Below, piece after piece: positions 1-11,514 of a stretch of 64,000 nt of DNA. The notes under the pieces were generated by a model. The model did not search any database and was not told the DNA's origin. It worked only from the letters and a program-made list of their open reading frames with translations. A program made the position numbers and the translations under genes. Location: the NCBI GenBank assembly GCA_009801085.1, contig VNWV01000001.1, positions 7,626,001 to 7,690,000 on the forward strand, in the 5' to 3' direction. The stretch comes from Lasiodiplodia sp. COLG20. Taxonomy: Eukaryota > Ascomycota > Dothideomycetes > Botryosphaeriales > Botryosphaeriaceae. The first letter of the stretch is position 1, and the number at the start of each line of letters is the position of its first letter.

Positions 1-2
1 GT

Positions 3-312
3 GACGAGCCGGACTTCTTCGGCAACGCTGAAGTCAAGATTTCACGCCCGCTCTCGGAGCCCGGGTCCCCCAGAGATCGATCGGGTATGATGACACCTGG
101 CGATTTTGCTTCGCTGCAGGAGGGCCGCGAAGGGTTGAGCACGGAGGATTATATCGCCTGGAGACTACCGTAAGTGATGATCTTCTCGACATATTGGATG
201 GGACAAGGCTGACTGGAAAAACAGTGAGGAGGAAGAGCCGGAAGACTACCCATTCCCGCTGACGTTGAAGACGAAGAAGTCATCGGATTCTCCCGCGCTC
301 AATGGCTCGTAG
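3..312 (+). CDS. 3' end of an unidentified gene (5' truncated by window)
   Basis: An open frame enters from the left edge at base 3 (frame beginning [11 protein letters not shown]) and would stop at 170-173. A GT-AG intron at 170-224 (donor gtaagt, acceptor aacag, 55 nt) joins it to a second exon at 225-312 that ends in TAG. The visible 84 residues are hydrophilic and acidic, with a [13 protein letters not shown] segment that could be phosphorylated and a run of glutamates next to the exon junction ([20 protein letters not shown]). I see no membrane segment or recognisable domain, so this is probably a disordered C-terminal tail. The intron call rests on consensus sites and on the sensible tail it produces. 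The function cannot be judged from this fragment. Confidence 0.6.
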
Positions 313-2397
313 CAACCGGGCTCTCTCGAGCGCGAGCCGCCAGTTGAAGAGAGCGTCTATGCGACCCGAACCGACCCGTGACCCCCACCGATCGGCATAT
401 AATGGTGGGGCTTTTCGGATTTGTGTTTTCCAGCGTCAAGACAACTGCAGCTGTACATGCATTGCTTTCTACATGTTTCTGTACTCTAGGCTCGATCGTT
501 TATTTCCCGAATTGTTATCATGCAGAAGGTCTAGATCCTTCAAATTTTCCGGTGCCCACCGCCATGTCAGCGGCACAAAGATCTTGGGGGTTGGAACGCT
601 GCGGCGGTGACTGTAATCAAACCGACCCAATGGTAGGGAAAAGTGGTCGGTGGTGTAGGGACCCACTTGGAGGTGGGCTCACCTCTCTGCTTCCCCGCAG
701 AGCGTGTGTGCCGAAGACGCTCGCGTGCAGCGTGCTTTCGTCAAGCTCATGCGCATGTGCAGCCGATGCAAGCGCGATTAAATCAGCGAGCCGCGTGGCG
801 GCCTTGCATGCTGTCGGGGTCGTGTGAGAGAACGCCTGGGGTCTGGGGATCACTGACAAGCTCTCCGATCCTTAAACATGAGTTTAGCGCAAGGCGGAGC
901 ATTGTGCGGGCTTTTCCGCCAAGGCGCCCGTGCCGACGGCAGGGCGGCCGTCCGCTACGGCTGCAGTCGGGAGACGGTTAGCAGGTAGCGGACGTTGTTG
1001 TATGTAACTTGGCTGGGCGCACGCAATTGGCCACCTTAAGTCAGCCAATAGAACGTTGCCAGCGGACAAAAGGATTGTACAATAGCTACAAGACGGCCCG
1101 TTATTGTAGAGCACGATGGATGTAGGTGAACGCATGAGGCCAGCGGTGAACAGGACCGTCGACACAAGCGGGCGCAGCACAGTAGATTGTCAACGAGATT
1201 GACCGGTCCAATGAGGTATTTTCCACCTCGTCACTACGTGGATAGTTGAAGCTCACGCCTGGGTGTATTTATTGAATATCAACTCTACCTATATCTTGGT
1301 GTTTGCTTACACAGTAGGTTCTCGGAGGGTTTGGATGGGCAATATGCGACTCTGACCCACATCAGCAACCGAGCATGCGAAACGGAAGTGAGCTTTGGCA
1401 AGGGCCGATCTCCATGAGGTCAATTCGCCGTGATAAACGAGAGGCTGACTCGCTTCAAACGTGGCTGATTGCCGATCATAAAGCGCAAAGTGAGATGGAT
1501 CTTGCGCGTGCCAAACGTCTGTGGCGCTGGGGGGTCCGAAAAAGGATAAGTGATGGACGTAAAGCCCTAGCCTCAGCTGGAGGACATGACGACGGAGTCC
1601 GCGGTACTGCAATCTGCTCTTCCGCGATTGGGCCGGGGCTCGCCCGAAAGCGTGGGGGACTGTGGCGTGCTGCTGGGGTGCATGGTGTGAGAGGGCTCCC
1701 CGCGTGTGGTGGTTTCGGGGGGCTGCAGAGCGGCCGGCATCGCAGCTCTACAGAGAATCGGGTCGAAACAACGGCTGCGCAGCTGCGGCACTGCGGGAAG
1801 GCGCACTGAGTCGCCGGCCGCGCTTGGCAACTTGGCAGTGCTTCCCTTTTCCTGAGCCCTGCGTCACGCAGCGCCCGGAGCACCCACCGCCCTCTCATCC
1901 CGACATTATCATTGCCTATTTCTTGACCCGCGCTGAGGAGAGACCCGGCCACTCAGCTTGCGCTTCCGCTCCTACGCACCTACTTTTCCTCACGCCGCGA
2001 CATGCCCTCCGCCGCCGGATACGCCTAATGTCCGCCATCCGCCCGCCAGTCCGCCGCGTGCAGCCCACGCTCTCTCACCTCCCTCCTATCGCGACACTAC
2101 CACCACAATAACCACCGCTCGCCCAGGCGCCATGGTTGGCGCTCTGTGAGCACACTAACCGCTGCCCGGTTTTCTCATCTACCTGCCCAATCCAGCGAAT
2201 CCTGGACCCTCGCATCCGCCGTCTGCTTCGACTTTCGTCCCGCCTTGTCTCCCCGCGGAGTCCCGCCAACTTCCCATAGCTTGTGAAGACTCGGCTGCTC
2301 GCGCAAACAGCGCTCTCGCACCTCCGCCCGAGTTCAATTCCTTCGCAAACAACCAGCGCAGCATCCCCGGCTCGCGCGCCTCCGCCCCGCTCTCACC
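313..2397. other. Spacer upstream of the Trk gene
   Basis: About 2.1 kb without a convincing gene. Open frames such as 1375-1809 and 1662-2111 overlap on both strands, have no intron-linked extension and show no recognisable motif. The last ~500 bases are pyrimidine- and C-rich (many cacc, tccgcc stretches), typical of a fungal promoter and 5' leader. A very short upstream frame lies at 2132-2149 and is listed separately. Confidence 0.6.
2132..2149 (+). promoter_or_regulatory. Possible 5-codon upstream ORF in the Trk leader
   Basis: ATG at 2132 in a good context (gcgccATGg) is followed by four codons and TGA, encoding MVGAL. It lies 249 bases upstream of the Trk start. If the transcript begins upstream of it, scanning ribosomes would meet it first and could reinitiate at 2398. 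The transcription start is unknown, so the role is inference. Confidence 0.3.
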
Positions 2398-5051
2398 ATG
2401 TTCACCCCTTTGATGGAGATGGGCGCATGGGTGCGTAGCCACCTGCCCCCGATGCCTACAGACTGGCGCTTCCGCCGCCCGCATTTCAATTTTATCACAC
2501 TTCATTGTAAGTGCAATCTGCGTTCGCGCGTGCCCTTGCTTCCGGCTGCGCCTATTGCTGACGCGAGCACGCAGACCTGTATCTTATTCTTATGACGATT
2601 CTCGGTTCTATCCTTCTCTACCCGGCCGGCGGTTTGGATTACATCGATGCACTCTTCTTCGCGAGCGGTTCGGCCACGCAGAGCGGCCTGAACACGGTCG
2701 ATGTCAACAAGCTCTACCTTTACCAGCAGGTCGTCCTCATGCTTATCGCGTGCGTCTGCAACCCGATTTTTATCAATACCTTCGTTGTGTTCGTGCGCCT
2801 GTACTGGTTCGAGAAGCGATTCCAGGGTCTCGTGGCCGAATCGCGCAACCGGAACCGCACTCGGTCAAGAACAAGGAGCGAAGCCAAGGGAGAAAGGGAT
2901 ATAGGGCATGAAGAACAGGGCGTCAATGGCCGTGCCATCACTGTTGTTCGGAATCAGGATGGCCACGCCCAAGGTGCACCTTGCAACATCGACGGCGAAA
3001 TCGAGGAAGAGAAGGACCAATTCGACTCTACGGCCGAGACAGCCACTGCTGTTGGTGCAGACTCAACTACGGGGCAGACCGATTCGATTCAGCCTTTCCA
3101 CAGGGATATTACCTTTGCCGATGACGTCAAGCCGCCTCCGCGACGCTCGATTGCAGCCGAGGAACGTCTTCCGATACGGCGGCCAGCAGAACAACATATT
3201 GCTTTCGTGGAGAACCAGAGACGCCCCAAAACCAAGACACGGCTGCGTATCCCCGGCCCTAGGGAGTTTGACCGGGGTGACAAGCCGCAGTCACTTGAAG
3301 AGGAGGATGGGGCTGTACACTTGGCACGCGAACTCACCAACGAGTCTAGTATGCGGGGTCGGGATGAGGCGAACCAGCCGGCCGATACCGTCGACCCCGG
3401 CAACACCAATGGTGACGACCAAACTTTCAAGCGACAGGTCTCAGCTGATGAACACGTGGCCAGCGTGGGCGGAAGGCTCCGCTCCGGCTTCAACAATGTC
3501 AAGCGTAGGATGACCCTGGCCGAGGATCATGACAACGAAGATTCCGGCATACGCCGTCGCGCAAGTACTTTTAGGACTTTTGTCACTGCGCGGAGCAGGG
3601 AACGCGAACTGGATCCCGCACCATATCTGAGTTGGCAACCGACAATAGGCCGCAACTCAGCTTTCGTGGACTTGACCGAGGAGCAGAGAGAAGAGCTGGG
3701 CGGCATCGAATATCGCGCGTTGAAAACGCTGGCTTTCATCCTGGTATTCTACTTTGTGGGGTTCCATCTCCTTGGCATGATTGTCCACCTACCCTGGATT
3801 GTGCGCTCGAGCTACAATGGAAGTGTCTTGAAACCTGATGGCATCAGCGCCGTCTGGTGGGGGTTTTTCACGCCTGCGTCAATGTTCAACGATCTCGGTT
3901 TCACGCTTACGCCGGATTCTATGATTTCCTTCCAAAAGGCGGTGTTGCCCATGTTGTTTGGCAGCTTTCTCATTATTATCGGTAATACTGGTTTCCCATG
4001 CATGTTGCGGCTGGTCATTTGGCTGGCCGAGAAGCTGGTTCCCTATGGCAGCGGCGTCTGGGAAGAGCTCAGGTTCCTTCTCGACCATCCCAGACGCTGC
4101 TTCACCCTCCTTTTCCCGAGCAAGGCTACCTGGTGGCTCTTCTGGGTCTTGGTGCTGCTCAACGGCATTGACTTGATATTCTTCGTCATTCTCGACATCA
4201 ACGATGAGACAGTCACGTCCCTCACACCAGGCTACCGGGTTCTGGATGGCCTCTTCCAGGCAGCAAGCACACGTACAGCAGGTTTTGCGTGCGTCAACGT
4301 CGCTGATCTTCACCCGGCCGTTCAGGTGTCGTATTTGATCATGATGTACATCTCCGTCTTCCCGATTGCCATCTCCTTGCGCCGGACCAACGTCTATGAG
4401 GAAAAGTCCTTGGGTCTCTATTCGGAACACAGTGCTCCTGACGAGGGTGAGCAGAGCTACGTTGGTACTCACTTGCGACGTCAGCTATCGTTCGATCTGT
4501 GGTACATTTTCTTGGGTTTCTTTTTCATCTCAATCATTGAGGGTTCCCGCCTGGAAAACACAAACGACTTCTCGTTTACTCTCTTCTCAGTGCTGTTCGA
4601 AATCGTCTCAGCATACGGTACCGTCGGCTTGTCTCTTGGCTATCCCAACATCAACGCATCCTTTTCGGCCGAATTCAAGACATTGTCGAAGCTCATCATC
4701 ATCGCGATGCAAATTCGTGGACGACACAGAGGCCTTCCGTATGCACTGGATCGGGCTATCCTGCTTCCGTCGGAAACTTTGCACAAGAAGGAAGACGAGG
4801 ATGCAGGTAGGCGGGCGGCGATTGCGCGGCGCAACAGTAACTTGAGCGAGATGGAACGCATAGACCCTACTGCATTCGCAGGTCGACCACCGACGTTCCG
4901 AAGAGGCAGCGTTGCAACGGCTAGGGATGAAGAGGGGCCGACTGGCAACCAGTGGTTGAGCAACCAGAGAAGAAGCGCCAGCGCGGCGGGCTTGACGAAA
5001 CTCTTGAGCGGGGCTTTGTCGGCAGGACCGTCCATTCACAAGAGAGACTGA
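2398..5051 (+). CDS. trk1: Trk-type potassium transporter
   Basis: High-affinity K+ uptake (or K+/cation symport) protein of the plasma membrane, Trk/Ktr/HKT superfamily. Two exons: 2398-2506 and 2575-5051, with a 68-nt GT-AG intron. The splice creates the conserved fungal Trk start FNFITLHYLYLILMTILGS, which decides the model; the product is 861 residues. Four pore-loop repeats are visible with their filter glycines: G74 (TQSGLNTVD), G478 (NDLGFTLTPDS), G606 (STRTAGFACVN) and G721 (YGTVGLSLGYP). Between repeats 1 and 2 lies a roughly 280-residue charged, Ser/Arg-rich cytoplasmic insert, normal for fungal Trk proteins and likely regulatory. The closing motif MQIRGRHRGLPYALDRAI is the usual end of the fourth repeat and is followed by a ~90-residue hydrophilic tail. 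The family assignment is very secure. Which Trk paralogue it is, and its transport mode, cannot be read from sequence. Confidence 0.96.
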
Positions 5052-6853
5052 TGTTTCTCTTCTCAATAGGGATGGTGGCAACATGTAGGAGTGTCCAGCC
5101 TAGATTTATACACGCACGGAGGTTTAGATTCTTTTTCTGACTTTGGTATACAAGACATAGACTTTGCGGGCGGTGGCTTCTAGAATTATTTTTTCTTGGT
5201 TTGGATTAGCTAGGGGGAGGCGCAAAAATCAGGCTTTCTCTTCGTTGTATCGTTTCTTACATTATGTTTAGCAAGGCGTTGTTAGTACACGTTTCTTTAT
5301 TACTTGGGCTGGCTGAGAGTTGTCCTCAAAGGTCTCACGATTGAAAACGAATTAGATCCCCACGTTCCTCGCATACGAGAAATCCTCTTTCCTTCCCCGT
5401 CTGCTTAGTCTGACGCTTCGTGTTCAAGTACGAATAGTAATTATCCAGGAAAAGGCCGGTGTGGAACTTGGTCCCACCTCTGGGTTTAATGTTTGCTAGG
5501 TAGTACTTTGCCCCTGAGAGGGACAATCCATTACAGCCCTGAAATCTGATGAACATTTCCTTTCCCTTCTATAGTAAGCCTTGTTCATCCCATGCAGTTC
5601 AGTGCAGTCGTTTGAGCACTAGACGTCGCTGCCCAAACCCTAAGGGATAGTGGGTCCCTGGCGTGAAGTGACGCAATGGTGGTGCTTTAGTTTAGACTTC
5701 ATTTCCCGTCCCCGCCTGCGTACGTAGATGGTCAAGACTAGAAGAAAAGCGGATGGAAGCCGGTCGGCATATGGTTGCGGAACATGGGGCGCCATTTGGT
5801 CCAGTCACCCTACTAGCCCGTCAGCCCTACAGACGGAAATGGCGCGCAGCGACAGCAGTAGCGATGGGTCAGGGTAATTCGCGGAGTATTGCCGTCGACT
5901 CGTAATTTGTCGACGGCGTGCTGGTGTCGGCAGTTCGTCGTTAGTTTGTATTTGGGTTGACGCCCTGACTGCCGATGAACAGCAGCTCTGTAGGTTGCAC
6001 AAAGCCCAGCTATCTTCGGGTCGTTCCACTCAACATTGCAACAACCCCGAGGGCATTTAGAGCTCTTTCCAAAATGCTCTCGCTCGTAGAGATATGTCGT
6101 GTTCTTTGGCTCAGATGGACATTTCGGCTACACGACTTCATTGCTGCAGATGATATTAATAGCCGGACCGACGTCCTAAGGAGGCCGGGGATGCCGGATA
6201 GATTTTCACAGGGATGCTGAGTCAGACTGACAAGCAAACACACAGACACTCGAGCGGATGGCAGTTTTTGCCTCAGGCAACCAACACAGAAGGTGGTAGC
6301 GGCGTCAGTTCGGCGATGCTGCAGCTGCCACCATCACCATCATGCCATGTCGCATTCGAAAAATTACGAATACGCAGGCCGTCATCATTGAAGCGGGTGC
6401 GATGGCAAACACGAGCAGCGTGATGGTGGAAAGGGATGACAGGGCGGGAAGCTGTGGCTTACGGCGCAAGGGCGGTGGGCACATGCAGCGCGCCCCTCGA
6501 AGGGCCCCCAGGAAATACGTGCTGCGCAACGGGGGCCGGCTAGCTTGCCGACGCCCGTCTCACTATTCCCATTGCCGCCTCTCCTGCCAGCTCTCCAGAC
6601 CATACCTTCGCTACTTTGCTGCAGCTAGCCTGCTCTCCCTTCTAACTCTCTTTTTTTTTGTTCTCGCCGCTGTCTCTACCCGCCGTTCCCCGGAGCTATG
6701 TTGAGCGCTCTGCGGCATAGCTGATCTCTCGCATTTACTGTATCTTCAGCTTATCCAACTCCCCGACATCCATTGCACTCGCTCTCGAACATCCCGACGG
6801 CCGCACGCAATCCCTCATTCCGACACGGTACGACGACACGCGGCGGCACCACA
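5052..6853. other. Spacer between trk1 and the glycosyltransferase-like gene
   Basis: About 1.8 kb. The first ~500 bases are AT-richer and probably hold the Trk 3' UTR. The stretch 6540-6850 is C/T-rich (including a T run near 6651) and is likely the promoter and leader of the next gene. Short open frames on both strands show no codon bias or motif. I see no RNA gene or repeat. Confidence 0.6.
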
Positions 6854-8467
6854 ATGCTGGTCCCGAACTACAAGCCCAAAAGCTCCTCGGGCGGGCTCCG
6901 CATCGGCATCGGCAACGGGCTGCCGTATAGCCCCAGCTACGGCTCCTCGTACGGGCGGCGCTCCTTCCGCCTCAATGTGCGCAACATCCTGCTCCTGACG
7001 GCGGGCGCCTGCTTCCTGCTGCTGCTCTGGAACATGCGCTCGTCGTCGGCGTCATCGTCGTCGGCGTCCCTATACCGCGCCGGCAAGGCGCTCCCGCAGT
7101 ACTGGTCGGTCACGGGCAAGACGGATCTGGAGGGCGTCACGACGTGGCCGAAGCCCAAGGATTTCAGAGTCGTCGGCTTGGTCTTCTTCGGGCGGCCGGT
7201 CAGCGTGTCCATCCTGGACTGCTACCTGAAGCGGAATCTGGCTCGCAACGGCGGCTTCCTGGACGAGGTCATCTGGCTGGCGCGGACGAGCGTCGAGGAG
7301 GACCTGCAGTGGCTGGACGCGCAGGTAGCGGCGGAGCCGGCGTACACGAGGCGGGACCTGCTGTTCGAAGGCATCGATTATGCGAGCGCGTACGACCTGG
7401 CGGAGAATGGGACAATGTATATCAAGATGGATGATGACCTGGTGAGTTAACGTCGCTCTTCAATTTTCGGGGTCTCGGTCAGGAACCAGGGTTCTGGGTG
7501 GGGTGGGGTTGGAATTTGAATTTTGGAACGGGACTGGGGGGGTAAATTGCGCGACCTAAAACGGGCGGGAGACTGACGTTCCGGTAGGTATTCATGGAGG
7601 ACCACGCCATCGCGACGCTCGTGCAGCACAAGCTCGAGCACCCGGAGAACTTCGTCGTCGCGGCCAATGTCGTCAATCAGCCGTCGCTCAGTTGGATGCA
7701 CTACCGCTTCGACGCCATCAGGCCGTACTTCCCTGAGTTGACGCCGCCAAACCCGGAGGAGGTGGCCAAGCAGGGTCGCTGGCGCCCGTCGGAACTGCCA
7801 CCGTGGAGCGGACCCGAGGATTACCACATCACCGAGGAAGACAAGCTCGAGCCGCCCTTCGAGGGGCACCGCTGGCTGCCGCTACCCGACGACTACCCAA
7901 TCGAGAAGACGCCGATTGCGACGACGAGTTTCGATGCTTTCAGCCAGGGTCTATGGCACTGGCAGGTCGCGGCCCAGGAGCACTACAGCTTCTTCGAACA
8001 CCTGGAGAATAATGATTTGTGGAAGTGTAAGTTGGGGCCTTCGTGGCTATGCGGATGTTGGATGCTGATTGCGGTTGTGCAGACAAGTTCCACACGTTGG
8101 ACTACCATTTCATGCGCATGGGTATCCAAATGATTGCCATCTGGGGCGAGGACATCATTGAAAGCGACATTCACAACGGAAACGGTGATGACGAGTACCA
8201 TTTCACCGAGGTCATGACCAAGCGGACGGGCAGACGTATGTTCCCCGGGAGTTTTGAGGCTGATGGTTGGGTCACTAACAATTTGTGACAGATGCTGTCG
8301 TCGACGGCCGTGCCATCGTTTCACATTACACTTTCCTGCCGCAGAGAAGTGGCTTGGAATCGACAGATATCCTCGAGCGCTACAGAGCGTACGCAGAGGA
8401 GAATATTTGCCCGGGCAAGATGGCTTGGCCGAATCAATTCTCCAAGCCTGTTGCTGCACAGCAATGA
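6854..8467 (+). CDS. Type II membrane protein, putative Golgi glycosyltransferase
   Basis: Four exons: 6854-7441, 7588-8026, 8083-8235, 8292-8467, with GT-AG introns of 146, 56 and 56 nt. The product is 451 residues. I chose ATG 6854 (MLVPNYKPKSS) for its caccacaATG context; an in-frame upstream ATG at 6773 would add 27 residues. A basic Ser/Gly-rich N-terminus precedes one hydrophobic segment at about residues 43-60 (NILLLTAGACFLLLLW), then a Ser-rich stem: type II secretory-pathway topology. The lumenal part contains YIKMDDDLVFMEDHA around residue 190, resembling the acidic metal-nucleotide motif of GT-A glycosyltransferases, and the exon 1/2 junction falls inside it. The rest resembles a conserved but, to my knowledge, uncharacterised fungal family with segments such as LDCYLKRNLARNGG and VVAANVVNQPSLSW. 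Donor, acceptor and product are unknown; enzymatic activity is inferred from the motif and topology only. Confidence 0.8.
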
Positions 8468-9034
8468 TTAATTCCGGTGTTTTTGATTTAAAGGACATGT
8501 GGGGGTTATGGGATCTATAAGATATTTTGGTCATTCTTGTTTGGCATCTGCCACGCTCTGCGTTCATTGGAAGCAAGCAGGTTGGCGCAGGCGGGAATCT
8601 GATTTACACGAGTACATATGTTGGCATTTCTTGGCGGTGTTGGATATAGATTGTCGTCTAACTGCATGAGAGATGTGCACACGTTGTAGTATAGATAATG
8701 AGGAGGAGAGTGCGATCAAACGGCCACGATTCTTCCAGCAGCTCGGGACGCAGCTGGAGGAGCGGCAGAAGTGGGCTGATTCTCTCGATTGTGGCACCAT
8801 TTTCGCCGACACGTCTCCACACCAAAGTCGGCCGTCTCCCTTGAGAAGCTTGTCTCACATCAATTGGTTCCCACGTGAAGTGACAGTTCCTAGCTCAGCC
8901 CTACGAGGATTTCCGCTCCGCCCCTCGAGCAAAAATTACCTCCGCAGCCCCGCAGCCCGCCGAGAGCCCGCTCCGCCAACGTCACCTCATCCCCCCATCC
9001 ACACAAAAATAAAAAATAAAAAAGACGGTCCGCC
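8468..9034. other. Spacer and yih1 promoter/leader
   Basis: 567 bases between two + strand genes. It must hold the 3' UTR of the upstream gene and the promoter of yih1. An A-rich tract at about 9002-9023 ends just before the yih1 start, a common feature of fungal leaders. No gene seen. Confidence 0.55.
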
Positions 9035-9958
9035 ATGAACCAAGACCTCGAAGATGAAATCACGTCGATAAATTCCATCTACGACGAGGCAACCCTGACG
9101 CCCACCGAGAGCAACGACTCATCCTCCTCGATCCAGTGCGTGCTACGCCTCCCGTCGCTGCCGTCGGTCACGCTACGCCTGGCCTTCCCGCCGGACTACC
9201 CAGACGCCCCGCCGTCGGTTTTAGGAACGCAAAGCGTTGGTGACGACGTGCCCAAGGGTTTCGGCACCAAGGTCGTCGATGTCGTCCGCGATGTTCTGGC
9301 GCGCGTCTACCGGCCCGGCGAGCCGTGCGTGTTCGACGTGCTCGACGAGGTGGGCGAGATGGTGGAGCGCGAGCGCGAGGCTATGCAAGAGCAGGAAGAA
9401 AATGGTTTGACTTCCTCCTCCCACGAACACCACCACCACCGTGACCACCACCACGAGGACGCCGGAGCTGAGGACGAGCCGCCGTCGTCGGCGCCGCAGA
9501 TGATGACGACGGCCGACGAGGATCTCGGCCCGCCGCCGCCGTGGGTGCTGAGCGAGCCGCTGTCGGAGAAGAAGTCGGTCTTCCTGGGGCGCGCGGCGGC
9601 GTGCACCAGCGTCGACGAGGCCAAGCGCTGCATCGCCCACCTGCTCGCCACCGACAAGAAGGCCGCCCGCGCCACGCACAACATCACCGCCTGGCGCATC
9701 CGCGGCCACAACGGCGCCCAGTTCCAGGACTGCGACGACGACGGCGAGTCGGCCGCCGGCGGCCGCGTGCTGCACCTGCTGCAGCTGATGGACGCCTGGG
9801 ACGTTGTCGTCGTCGTTACGAGGTGGTACGGCGGCATCCAGCTCGGGCCGGATCGGTTCAGGCTCATTAATCAGGCTGCGAGGGATGCGGTTGTGACGGG
9901 CAATTTTGTGAGGGAGGAGAAGAAGGAGGGGGGTGGGAAGAAGAAGGGGAAGAAATGA
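9035..9958 (+). CDS. yih1: Yih1/IMPACT family protein (RWD + UPF0029)
   Basis: Single exon, 307 residues. Residues 1 to ~115 form an RWD domain (start DLEDEITSINSIYDEATL, then LRLAFPPDYPDAPPSV with the YPxxPP signature). A ~65-residue acidic linker holds a histidine-rich stretch (HEHHHHRDHHHED). The C-terminal half is the UPF0029/IMPACT domain, with VFLGRAAACTSVDEAKR, THNITAWRI and VVTRWYGGIQLGPDRF. The tail is lysine/glycine rich. By family knowledge, Yih1 and mammalian IMPACT bind Gcn1 and actin and restrain activation of the eIF2-alpha kinase Gcn2, linking cytoskeleton and amino-acid control. The ATG at 9035 follows ccgcc and gives a complete RWD start, so the start is well supported. The open frame needs no intron. 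Assignment to the family is secure; the Gcn2 role is inferred by homology. Confidence 0.93.
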   Translation: MNQDLEDEITSINSIYDEATLTPTESNDSSSSIQCVLRLPSLPSVTLRLAFPPDYPDAPPSVLGTQSVGDDVPKGFGTKVVDVVRDVLARVYRPGEPCVFDVLDEVGEMVEREREAMQEQEENGLTSSSHEHHHHRDHHHEDAGAEDEPPSSAPQMMTTADEDLGPPPPWVLSEPLSEKKSVFLGRAAACTSVDEAKRCIAHLLATDKKAARATHNITAWRIRGHNGAQFQDCDDDGESAAGGRVLHLLQLMDAWDVVVVVTRWYGGIQLGPDRFRLINQAARDAVVTGNFVREEKKEGGGKKKGKK

Positions 9959-11514
9959 GGACGGGGGTTGGGGGGGACCATGCAGGGGGGTGGGCGAGGG
10001 GGTCAACGGTGTGCAGGCATCTCGGGTGAAATTTCCATATACCATGCTTGTTACATTTACTAGAGGGGCGCGAGAGATATTCGAGTCTTGCAGAGTGGTG
10101 GCTGTTCAGCGATGAAAACATTTCACGAGACTCAAAGCTCATGGCACATGACAGAATCATAGGGACGATGCCGTGTGTCTAATGCACATATATATCGCTA
10201 GATAGATGGCGAGGAGCGCACCTTGTCTACCATTTCGCCTTGGGCCAATGGAAAAAGCGCGAAGGATTACTGTCTTATCTCTGTCCTTGGAACAATCCGA
10301 CACTCGTGGCCTTTTGTCTCTCCAGATCACCCGTCCTCCTCCGCCACTTACGGATCCCACAGCCTCATCGTACGAAACAGTGATGCTCTCCACTACCTAC
10401 CATTAATGATACAACGCATCACCATCTCCTTATCCACCTCATCAGCATAATCAAACACGTCTCCGCGCCATCGATTCACACATCTAATGACTAAGTAAGG
10501 GGAAAGTGGTAGGGCTCTCCAATGCGCAACTCTTGCAAGCGACACAGACAAGACAACGACGGTTTTCGTGCCAGTCCCCATCCGTTTCCGCACTCAGATA
10601 TACTGACGGAAGAGGCGTTAGGCTGATTACAGCCAATAAAGTTGAGGAAGGCCGAGATGGTAGGTTTTTATACTACAGGAATAATCTGTGTACAAAACTC
10701 CCTCACGGGTAGCTACACAAGTAACCAATCACGCGGAAGGACAGACTGCCAGAATACTGGCATGCGCATGCGCATGTGCCCGTGCAGATTGTTATGTGTT
10801 TGGGTGAACTTCGTGTTGTAGCCGTCACCGCCAGCCATTCCTACCAAATATCTCAGTTCTAAATTAGCTAGGTTTCAAGACAGTGAAGAAATAAATCATT
10901 TTTGTCCGTTCAATTTTGGAGTATGCATCTACGGCTTAATGTTCACTGCAACTGCCTCTGAACAATGGTAAATCTCTAGCGAGGCGCGAGCTATTTGACT
11001 CTCATAACTATATAGCCATAGCTTTGACTAGAAGCCGCCCCTTAATTATCATGAGCCTTGCTACTATTTCCTTAATGTCAGTCCTTTTCAAGGACCTAGT
11101 TGGGGAAACCTGGCCGTCGTCTATTCAAAATGTGCATGCTAATATTTGAATCCCAACCAGATCAACAATTCTTCTGAGTATTTATTCACCAAGGTCTCAA
11201 CTCACATTCGCAAGGCACATTATGTTCAAAAGGCTTCACCGTTTATTTCGCTACTTCCAGGACCAACCAAATCAATATGGCCCAAATTTCAGCCAACGTT
11301 TCAGATCAGCCAACGCCAGACTGCCATTTCCCATGTATCAGATTTGAACCTCGCACCAGCTTGCAATACGCTCTGCCAATCTCCCGAGCTTACCTAAGCT
11401 GGTAACCAATCGCTGGTGTTCGAATGAAAAAAAAATATTATTACATTGGAGTGTAGCTTGACGGAACTCCACTCCCAAGATCCTCATTGAGTCGCCCTTG
11501 ATGCAACCATGCCT
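9959..11514. other. Convergent spacer between yih1 and the CID gene
   Basis: About 1.55 kb between the converging 3' ends of yih1 and the CID-domain gene. It turns AT-richer after ~10.8 kb. There is an alternating purine-pyrimidine tract near 10760-10775 (repeated atgcgc) and a tRNA-like segment at 11341-11392 (separate entry). An A run sits near 11427. The short open frames have no recognisable content. Confidence 0.55.
11341..11392 (-). other. tRNA-like box A / box B segment, possible SINE or tRNA relic
   Basis: Read on the minus strand, this stretch contains taaGCTC, a loop with TTGG, then GAGC: a perfect 4-bp D-arm stem like that of tRNAs. After 20-odd bases comes GGTTCAAATC, a good match to the T-arm/box B consensus. 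It cannot be a working tRNA: the distance between GAGC and TTC is about seven bases too short for a full anticodon arm, and the T stem does not pair. A decayed tRNA or the 5' head of a tRNA-derived SINE would fit; chance resemblance is also possible. Confidence 0.3.

Noticed and set aside
9221..10045. 274-codon minus-strand frame
   Set aside because: Antisense shadow of yih1, whose RWD and UPF0029 motifs are unmistakable on the + strand.
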